NCBI GenBank assembly: GCA_964631265.1
Contig: CAZVWW010000075.1
Location: forward strand, 1-11,503
Reading direction: 5' to 3'
Source of the DNA: CAZVWW01 sp964631265
GTDB taxonomy: Bacteria > Thermotogota > Thermotogae > MWEM01
Length of the DNA: 11,503 nucleotides
The notes beneath the pieces are model-generated. The model was not told the origin of the DNA, ran no database searches, and saw only the letters and a list, made by a program, of their open reading frames with translations. The number at the start of each line of letters is the position of its first letter. Position 1 is the first letter of the stretch. A program made the translations under genes and the position numbers. Shown here piece by piece: positions 6,207 to 11,503 of the stretch.

Positions 6207-9200
6207 CTAATCAAACATTTCTCTGATATCATCGGGGGTTATATCCTTGCTGATATCGTTCCTGGTATCCACAACATTCTCCACTATCTCGAGTTTCCGG
6301 CTCTGTAATTCTAAGACTTTCTCCTCTATGCTCCCGTTCGATATCATCCGGTAGACCATGACAGGATTCTTCTGTCCGATCCGGTGAGTCCGGTCGATGG
6401 CCTGCATCTCAGCAGCGGGATTCCACCAGGGATCAACGATGATCACGTAATCAGCTTCTGTCAGATTCAAACCGAGTCCGCCCACCTTCAACGTCATCAT
6501 GAGTATCTTTTCATCTGCGTTTTTTTTGAAGTTCTCGATGATCGTGTCCCGTTTTCTGGTTGCGCCGTCGATTTTCAGACTCTTCAAACCATAATTGTAG
6601 AGATTCTTCTCAATTAGCGCAAGCATTGTTGAGAATTGTGAAAAGACGATAACCTTGTGATCCTCTGAAGTTATCTCATCGAGTAGTTCCATCAATGACT
6701 CGAGTTTTCCCGAAACGTTTTTGTGATCGGCGTAATCATCAATGAACATCCCCGGATGGGTGGCGATCTGCCTTAATCGGAGGATGTGTTTTAAGACGGT
6801 CAGCCGGTTCTGCCGCCAACCTTTTTCATCACTTGTGATGTCGTCTATCTCATTTTTTGCGTGACGGTAATAGGTATGATAAAGCTCTTCCTGTTTTTCT
6901 GTCATGCCCACATAGAAATTTTTAATGGTCTTCGGCGGCAGCTCCTTCAACACCTGTTCTTTCTTTCGCCTCAGAATCAAGGGGTTGATCTTCTGTCTCA
7001 GCAGACCGGGGGATTTCCAGTAGTGTTTCTTGAATTCGCGCTTAGAGCCGAAAAAACCCGGTATCAGAAAATCGAAAAGACTCTTCAGATCATTCAACGA
7101 GTTTTCCACAGGCGTTCCGGTTAATGCGATTTTGTGCTTTGATATCAGTTTTTTCATCTGACGAAACGTCTTCGTCTGATTGTTTTTCAGATGCTGGGCT
7201 TCATCTACAATACAATAGTCGAATTCATTTTCAGTGAAGAAGTCCACGTCGTTCCGGTAGGTGCCGTAGGTGGTGATCCATATGTCCGGTTTCTCTTCTC
7301 TGAGCTCTCTGCGTTCTGTCTTTGTGCCGTGATAGATAGAACTCTTTAAGACAGGGGCAAACTTTTTAAGCTCCCTATGCCAGTTATTCAGGAGTGATTT
7401 TGGTGCGATGATAATCGCTTTGAGGCCAAGGTTTCTCTCATAATAGGAAAGGAGCAAGACAATCGTCTGAACAGTTTTTCCCAGGCCCATGTCATCGGCC
7501 AGGATACCGTTCAGCTTAAATTCTTCTAAAAATCTGAGCCAGTTGTAGCCATTTTTCTGATAGTTTCGGAGCTCCCCGTTGAATCCTTTCGGCAGCATGT
7601 ACTCTTTGATGCCTTCAAAATCTTCGGTCATCTTGATAATCTCGCCAACCCGTTCATCGTACTGAACGTTCTCGATCTGATTTAATTCGTTGAGGATATC
7701 GACTCTGTGCCAGGATTCTTTCGTCTTTTTGGAGAATGATTTTAGCTTCCGGGAGATCCTGTGAAGCTTTCCGATCTCTTTCTTGTTCACCTTATAGTAT
7801 TCCCCGTTGATTTCAATATATTTCTTTTCGGTTTTAAGTAATTCTTTTAATTCTTTTTCCGGTATTTCCTTATCTCCAATTTTTGCATCTATGCCCATTT
7901 CAAACCAGTTAATACCCGATTTAACCTCAACCTGCACGCTGGTCTCGGGATGAGCAATTCTGGTTAATTTCGGATCACAGTCAAGGATTATCTCATCTGA
8001 ATACAGGGGAAAAAGATCATCGATAATGGTAAGTATATCTTCCAGCTGGACTTCCCAGAACCATCCTGAGGATTCGCTGCTCAGATTGGGAAGATTCTCC
8101 GACAGGATCTTCTTGTGTCGTTGCTCAAATTCGTCATCCCGCTTGTATACCTCGTCTTTTTCGACGTTGACCATTTCTCTGTCGCCGTTCTCAGGCGATA
8201 TCTTGATGCCCGAATAGGAAAACTTTAATTGAAGCGTAAAGGTTTTTCCGGATCTTTCAACAATCCAGACCGCTTTTCTTTCCGGGGTTGCTTCTTTGAG
8301 GTTGATTGTCGGGGTCACTTTCTCACTGATATTCACACCGAACGACATTAGCGGACCAATGACTTCTTTCTTGATAAAATCTTCAGTCACGGCTTGTTCC
8401 GATGATGCATTCGCCTTGGGATAGGATTGTCCAAGAACTCTGTTCCATATTTCGCGATGTCTGATGAGCGATTCAAGCTGTCGTCCGTTTAAATGGCTGT
8501 CCACGGGATGAATCCTGTTTTTATAAACCAGCCCCGCTTTACCTGAACGGCCGTATATGGGATAATAATGATCCCCGAGATATTTCGTCGTTTTGATCAA
8601 CTCATCGGGGTTTATTCTAATATCCTCTTCCTCATTAACCAGAATCAGGTCAATTGCATCGGTTCCTTTTTCCATCTTTACTTGAAGCGGGGCGGCAAAA
8701 ACCACCTTCTCTTTTCTGCCCTCCCAGTTAATGTAGGGGAAGCCTTTGAAGACCTCTACAAATGAATGAATATCCTCAATATACATCTGATCCATGCTGA
8801 AATTGATCATCATCAGCAGCTTTGAGAAACGGTCGTCCGGATATTTCGTCAAATCCTTTATACCGAGCTCTCTTCTACCGGTCTTGATAGGGTATCCCTT
8901 TACCCCGAACTTTTGATCATAGGGAATGATCTTCAACCCGGAACTCTGCTGGTTGAGCTCGATCACGATCGTTCTTTCATCCGGCTCAATAAGCGACTGA
9001 GTCAGACTTCTTGTCTTCTGATTCTTAATCTCCCTGATAATACTCTTTATCTCGTTCTTCTTTTGAAATTCCTTATGTCTCATCTTGATGAGATCCAGTC
9101 TGTTTTTTCCTGACATATCCTCTTTGATTTTGTCCCCCTTCTCAAGAAACTTTAAACTTAACGCGCCGATGTGTTTGCAGAAATGACCTGAAGCAAAATG

Positions 9201-9452
9201 GGGGCATGTGCAAAAGAAATTGATGCCTTTTGGATCAATCTCCATACTGGTATAATACTTGGCCGTTCCCAGTACAACCCCTTTGATATTGAGTTTAGTG
9301 CCGGCGATATCTGCTGTAAAATTCGTCACTTTCCCGTGGGAATAGTAAAAATTAGCCCTCTCATAAATAACCGGTGGTAAATCTGACAAAAAAGAAGTAA
9401 CCGTTTCGATATAGCTGTCAAACAAGTCCCGATTTAATTCTTGTTTTTCCAT
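6207..9452 (-). CDS. SNF2-family DEAD/DEAH-type ATPase with N-terminal SWIM zinc finger
   Basis: 1081 residues from the ATG at 9450-9452. A SWIM finger (CTCPHFASGHFCKH; C81, C83, C92, H94) is followed by a roughly 500-residue region resembling the bacterial SNF2-associated domain, then a full SNF2 motor: Q-motif region LRNYQKNGYNWL (about 629), Walker A DDMGLGKT (653-660), DEAQ (750-753), TGTP (778-781), and a C-terminal helicase lobe with VGGLGLNL, DPWWNP and QAIDRTHRIGQ (about 991-1027). All catalytic motifs look intact. The family translocates on double-stranded DNA and remodels DNA-protein complexes; the bacterial SWIM type has no agreed cellular role. The ATG has AAGGA about 12 bases upstream; a TTG seven codons earlier (9471-9473) lacks a ribosome binding site. 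It diverges from the NifX-type gene, and no nuclease or methylase neighbour suggests a defence island. Confidence 0.92.
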   Translation of the reverse strand: MEKQELNRDLFDSYIETVTSFLSDLPPVIYERANFYYSHGKVTNFTADIAGTKLNIKGVVLGTAKYYTSMEIDPKGINFFCTCPHFASGHFCKHIGALSLKFLEKGDKIKEDMSGKNRLDLIKMRHKEFQKKNEIKSIIREIKNQKTRSLTQSLIEPDERTIVIELNQQSSGLKIIPYDQKFGVKGYPIKTGRRELGIKDLTKYPDDRFSKLLMMINFSMDQMYIEDIHSFVEVFKGFPYINWEGRKEKVVFAAPLQVKMEKGTDAIDLILVNEEEDIRINPDELIKTTKYLGDHYYPIYGRSGKAGLVYKNRIHPVDSHLNGRQLESLIRHREIWNRVLGQSYPKANASSEQAVTEDFIKKEVIGPLMSFGVNISEKVTPTINLKEATPERKAVWIVERSGKTFTLQLKFSYSGIKISPENGDREMVNVEKDEVYKRDDEFEQRHKKILSENLPNLSSESSGWFWEVQLEDILTIIDDLFPLYSDEIILDCDPKLTRIAHPETSVQVEVKSGINWFEMGIDAKIGDKEIPEKELKELLKTEKKYIEINGEYYKVNKKEIGKLHRISRKLKSFSKKTKESWHRVDILNELNQIENVQYDERVGEIIKMTEDFEGIKEYMLPKGFNGELRNYQKNGYNWLRFLEEFKLNGILADDMGLGKTVQTIVLLLSYYERNLGLKAIIIAPKSLLNNWHRELKKFAPVLKSSIYHGTKTERRELREEKPDIWITTYGTYRNDVDFFTENEFDYCIVDEAQHLKNNQTKTFRQMKKLISKHKIALTGTPVENSLNDLKSLFDFLIPGFFGSKREFKKHYWKSPGLLRQKINPLILRRKKEQVLKELPPKTIKNFYVGMTEKQEELYHTYYRHAKNEIDDITSDEKGWRQNRLTVLKHILRLRQIATHPGMFIDDYADHKNVSGKLESLMELLDEITSEDHKVIVFSQFSTMLALIEKNLYNYGLKSLKIDGATRKRDTIIENFKKNADEKILMMTLKVGGLGLNLTEADYVIIVDPWWNPAAEMQAIDRTHRIGQKNPVMVYRMISNGSIEEKVLELQSRKLEIVENVVDTRNDISKDITPDDIREMFD

Positions 9453-9494
9453 ATAATGTAACTGTCCTTTCAAATTGAAAATGAATAACTCTTT

Positions 9495-9523
9495 ATTTTA
9501 ACATTTTTTCGATGGATTTGAAA
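9495..9523 (-). promoter_or_regulatory. Weak candidate promoter of the SNF2 gene
   Basis: On the minus strand TGTTAAAAT gives an extended -10 (TAAAAT at 9495-9500). Exactly 17 bases upstream lies TTTCAA (9518-9523), a poor -35 that is the complement of the -35 of the divergent gene. If real, the two genes share one -35 hexamer and could not both be bound at the same time. Confidence 0.35.
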
Positions 9524-9546
9524 ACCCCCTATGGTTCTGTTATAAT
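9518..9546 (+). promoter_or_regulatory. Near-consensus sigma-A promoter of the NifX-type gene
   Basis: TTGAAA (9518-9523), a 17-base spacer and a perfect TATAAT (9541-9546) precede the gene by about 40 bases. The start site should fall near 9553. The leader 9551-9570 is almost pure A/T with repeated ATATAAT units, followed by the ribosome binding site GGAGG at 9573-9577. Confidence 0.85.
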
Positions 9547-9585
9547 AGCTATATAATATAATCATATAATCTGGAGGTTGTTTCA

Positions 9586-10320
9586 ATGAAAATCTGTGTA
9601 CCCGTTTTAGATGACAACGGAAACGAATCAAAGATCAGCGAGCATTTTGGCCATGCCCCGTATTTTGCCTTTGTGGATATTAAAGAGGGGAAGAAGGAAA
9701 ACCTGGAAATAAAGCAAAATCCGTTTATGCAACATGGTCCCGGGGAGATACCGAAGTGGGTTAATGATAACGGTGTGGATCTGATGATCATGAGAGGAGT
9801 GGGAACCCGGGCGATCAGTTTTTTCAACTCTTTTGGAATCGATGTTATCAAAGGGGCAGAAGGTACAGTGGGCTCGTTAATTGATGAGTACTTGCAGGAA
9901 AAGCTCAAAGATACCGATTACGGATGTGGAAAAGACGGTAATGGTGGTCATCATAACCACCATGAAGAAGGTAATTGCCGGAAAGACTTTGGCAAAGTGG
10001 TCGTTCCGCTGGAAGAGAATTCACTGGAATCAGAGGTCAACAATCGATTTGCCCGCGCCAAATATTTTGGACTTGTCAATTCGGAAACCGGCGATACTGA
10101 GATCATTGAAAACGATATTTCCGGCGAACACGGCGTAGGCCCCATGGTGATCAGTAGGCTGGCAGAGAAAGGTGTTAACACGCTGATAGCCTTCAATCTC
10201 GGACAGAATGCCACGCAGGCTGCACAATCTGCCAAGATGGCAGTTTATAATGCCGTTAAGGGCAAGGGGATTGACAATGTCAACAGACTCTGGGATTCAA
10301 AACTTGATAAGGCGCTTTGA
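9586..10320 (+). CDS. Tandem NifX/NifB-type (dinitrogenase Fe-Mo cofactor domain) protein
   Basis: 244 residues made of two copies of the dinitrogenase iron-molybdenum cofactor biosynthesis domain. Copy 1 spans 1-107 (MKICVPVLDD, ISEHFGHAPYFAFVDI, GVDLMIMRGVGTRAI) and copy 2 spans 136-228 (VVVPLEENS, NRFARAKYFGLVNSETGD, GVNTLIAFNLGQNA). They are joined by a Cys/His-rich linker (C114, H122, H123, H125, H126, C131). In nitrogen fixers such domains carry metal-sulfur cofactor precursors, but many anaerobes have stand-alone copies without nitrogenase, and no nif gene is seen here. A role in holding or delivering an iron-sulfur or other metal cofactor is inferred. Copy 1 also keeps His residues in SEHFGH (H20, H23) and in MQHGPG (H50). 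ATG at 9586 with GGAGG eight bases upstream. No convincing terminator follows the stop. Confidence 0.85.
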   Translation: MKICVPVLDDNGNESKISEHFGHAPYFAFVDIKEGKKENLEIKQNPFMQHGPGEIPKWVNDNGVDLMIMRGVGTRAISFFNSFGIDVIKGAEGTVGSLIDEYLQEKLKDTDYGCGKDGNGGHHNHHEEGNCRKDFGKVVVPLEENSLESEVNNRFARAKYFGLVNSETGDTEIIENDISGEHGVGPMVISRLAEKGVNTLIAFNLGQNATQAAQSAKMAVYNAVKGKGIDNVNRLWDSKLDKAL

Positions 10321-10357
10321 TAGCATCGTTTAATCTTTTTCCGACATCTGTGAGGTT

Positions 10358-10385
10358 TTGTTTTTTTAACACTTCGTGTTATACT
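10358..10385 (+). promoter_or_regulatory. Probable promoter of the asd leader, with a dyad in the spacer
   Basis: TTGTTT (10358-10363), a 16-base spacer and TATACT (10380-10385) place the start near 10392, about 18 bases before the riboswitch P1 helix. The spacer holds TAACAC-TTC-GTGTTA (10367-10381), a perfect 6-base-arm inverted repeat overlapping the first two bases of the -10 box. This could be an operator, or a weak hairpin for the preceding transcript; the T-run lies before it rather than after, so it does not look like a terminator. Confidence 0.5.
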
Positions 10386-10409
10386 GTTTTAGTTGAAAAA
10401 TAAATATTT

Positions 10410-10585
10410 TGAGTCGAAGGCGTGATGGCGATGAGTAGATTCCCCGGTATAAAGGAGAGAGCGAGAGGGGGTTGAAAGGCAAGATCACCGAAGGTATCAC
10501 GATCCGCTCTCCGGGTCTTGATGTCTGGGAGTTCGGGAAAAACCCGGGCTACTGTCACGGACTGGATCCGTGGGGCGTCGATTCA
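10410..10585 (+). ncRNA. Lysine riboswitch (L box) aptamer
   Basis: Closing helix P1 pairs 10410-10417 with 10578-10585 (eight pairs, one G-U). Conserved core blocks appear in the order known for lysine riboswitches: GATGAGTAG (10430-10438), TGAAAGGC (10473-10480), CCGAAGG (10488-10494), TCTGGG (10524-10529) and ACTGTCACGG (10551-10560). P4 is a CGGG/CCCG hairpin around 10534-10548; P5 pairs CACGGA (10556-10561) with TCCGTG (10567-10572). The 176-base length is typical. It precedes a terminator and asd, an early enzyme of the aspartate-to-lysine pathway. GGGCGTC (10573-10579) can pair with GACGCTC (10614-10620) in the terminator's 5' arm, giving an antiterminator. High lysine should stabilise P1, free the terminator and switch asd off. 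Confidence 0.93.
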
Positions 10586-10609
10586 CAGATGATGAACCAT
10601 ATACATTTG

Positions 10610-10641
10610 AAAAGACGCTCGTTTGATAGCGTCTTTTTTTT
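10610..10641 (+). terminator. Riboswitch-controlled intrinsic terminator
   Basis: AAAAGACGCT (10610-10619) pairs perfectly with AGCGTCTTTT (10628-10637) around an 8-base loop, and the T-run 10634-10641 follows. It lies 25 bases after the aptamer and 29 bases before the asd start, the normal expression-platform position. Its 5' arm is complementary to 10573-10579, partly within the P1 3' strand. Confidence 0.92.
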
Positions 10642-10670
10642 ATTATTTCTATTTTTTGGAGGTGTGTTTT

Positions 10671-11503
10671 TTGAAGATTGGGATAGCCGGGGCAACCGGA
10701 GAGGTTGGTATGACAATGATACGGTTGATAGAGGAATACGAAATCGATCCGGATGAATTAATCCTCTTTGCCTCGAAAAGATCTGCCGGAAAGCGTTTGC
10801 AATACAAAGGGAAACTGATAATGGTTAAAGAACTGACAGAGGATGAGATGAAAAAAGAGTATGATTATCTGCTTTTCTCAGCCGGAGCCGGGGTGTCAAA
10901 GCGTTTTGCTACGGTAGCCGCTGAATATGGCAATACGGTCATCGACAATTCCTCTGCATTTAGAAGAGATGAGGCAGTCCCGCTTGTCGTGCCGGAGATA
11001 AACGGTGAAAAACTGAGGAAATATAAGGGGATTGTTGCCAACCCGAACTGTTCGACCATCCAGATGGTTCTGGCACTGAACGGTATTAAACAATATGGCA
11101 TCAATGAGATTATTGTGTCGACTTATCAGTCCGTTTCCGGGGCGGGGCATTCTGCTCTCGAGGAGTACAGGGCCGAAGTGACGGGCAAAGATCACAGTGA
11201 GTTTCCCGAGCCCGCTTTTTCCCACGGTATATTCGGGAATGTTATCCCGTTGATCGGTACTCTGGATGAGACAACGGGTATCAGCTCGGAAGATGCCAAG
11301 ATGATATTTGAGACGCGGAAGATATTTGATGATGAAACCATCAACGTTTATCCCTTCACGGCAAGAGTCCCCACTGAATACAGCCATGGTGAATCGGTTT
11401 TCTTAAGGCTTGAGAGCGATATGAACAAAGACGATTTCTGTGAGGCGATAGCGCGAACACCTGGTGTCAAGGTCACGGATGACATCATCACCCCCATTGA
11501 CAC
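10671..11503 (+). CDS. asd: Aspartate-semialdehyde dehydrogenase, 3' end cut off by the window
   Basis: Open reading of 277 codons to the window edge. The enzyme reduces aspartyl phosphate to aspartate semialdehyde with NADPH, feeding lysine, diaminopimelate, threonine and methionine synthesis. The N-terminus MKIGIAGATGEVG is the nucleotide-binding loop; SSAFRRD (94-100) and NPNCSTIQM (124-132) follow, with catalytic cysteine C127; STYQSVSGAG (150-159) is also typical. The dimerisation/catalytic domain shows NVIPLIG and ARVPTEYSHGES, with the likely catalytic histidine H239. Full-length enzymes have about 330-345 residues, so roughly 60 are missing beyond the edge. The start is TTG at 10671, with GGAGGTG (10658-10664) six bases upstream. 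Its leader carries the lysine riboswitch and terminator. Other lysine-pathway genes such as dapA or lysC may follow, but that is outside the window. Confidence 0.95.
   Translation, partial: MKIGIAGATGEVGMTMIRLIEEYEIDPDELILFASKRSAGKRLQYKGKLIMVKELTEDEMKKEYDYLLFSAGAGVSKRFATVAAEYGNTVIDNSSAFRRDEAVPLVVPEINGEKLRKYKGIVANPNCSTIQMVLALNGIKQYGINEIIVSTYQSVSGAGHSALEEYRAEVTGKDHSEFPEPAFSHGIFGNVIPLIGTLDETTGISSEDAKMIFETRKIFDDETINVYPFTARVPTEYSHGESVFLRLESDMNKDDFCEAIARTPGVKVTDDIITPID

Noticed and set aside
6152..6232. Upstream ATG start for the FtsA-like protein (adds 27 residues)
   Set aside because: It overlaps the SNF2 gene end, covers the TATAAT promoter and adds residues ahead of the phosphate-1 strand; the TTG with AAGGGGTG fits better.
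9453..9473. TTG start seven codons upstream for the SNF2 protein
   Set aside because: No ribosome binding site lies ahead of it; AAGGA sits between it and the ATG at 9450-9452. The choice remains slightly uncertain because the spacing to the ATG is long.
9549..9908. 119-codon minus-strand frame opposite the NifX-type gene
   Set aside because: It would end within the A+T-rich leader and has no motif; the plus-strand frame has a consensus promoter, ribosome binding site and domain match.
10321..10380. Intrinsic terminator after the NifX-type gene
   Set aside because: There is a T-run at 10357-10367 but no stable hairpin before it; the small hairpin 10367-10381 follows the T-run instead.
10472..10756. 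94-codon plus-strand frame through the asd leader
   Set aside because: It runs through the riboswitch core and terminator and then out of frame into asd; the conserved RNA structure explains the sequence.
10896..11387. 163-codon minus-strand open frame
   Set aside because: Antisense shadow of asd, whose plus-strand frame contains the active-site motifs.

Overview
The window reads like a chromosomal stretch of an anaerobic member of the Bacillota (Clostridia-like or a related deep lineage). This is an inference from the sequence: strong GGAGG-type ribosome binding sites, frequent TTG starts, sigma-A-like promoters (TTGAAA, 17 bases, TATAAT), a lysine riboswitch with a transcription terminator, and proteins of types common in anaerobic Gram-positives (a DUF5320-like Gly/Arg protein, a tandem NifX/NifB-type cofactor-domain protein, an FtsA-like protein with a long C-terminal extension). 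Base composition is moderate with A+T-rich promoters. No species can be named.

Most of the window (110-9452) is transcribed on the minus strand. Reading in that direction: a large SNF2-family ATPase with a SWIM zinc finger (6207-9452); then a close-packed five-gene set with its own extended -10 promoter: an FtsA-like actin-fold protein (4028-6151), a PfkB sugar kinase resembling 1-phosphofructokinase (3043-4008), a two-CBS-domain protein (2563-3033), the tRNA methylthiotransferase MtaB (1235-2557) and a class IV PLP aminotransferase (436-1251). Junctions in this set are 19, 9 and 5 bases, then a 17-base overlap. A small Gly/Arg-rich DUF5320-like gene (110-364) follows with its own promoter, a large dyad over the start site and a strong hairpin terminator. 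The extreme left end is a nearly perfect 46-base palindrome of REP-like character.

On the plus strand, a consensus promoter drives a tandem NifX/NifB-type domain protein (9586-10320), divergent from the SNF2 gene. The 350 bases after it contain a promoter, a lysine riboswitch aptamer (about 10410-10585) and an intrinsic terminator (10610-10641). These control asd (aspartate-semialdehyde dehydrogenase), which runs off the right edge.

The lysine-controlled asd leader is a well-understood circuit. The least explained part is the FtsA-like/PfkB-like/CBS trio: an actin-fold ATPase whose C-terminal half looks like a string of small repeated modules, cotranscribed with a divergent sugar kinase and a likely nucleotide sensor. 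I see no phage, CRISPR, tRNA or rRNA gene, and no transposase gene.
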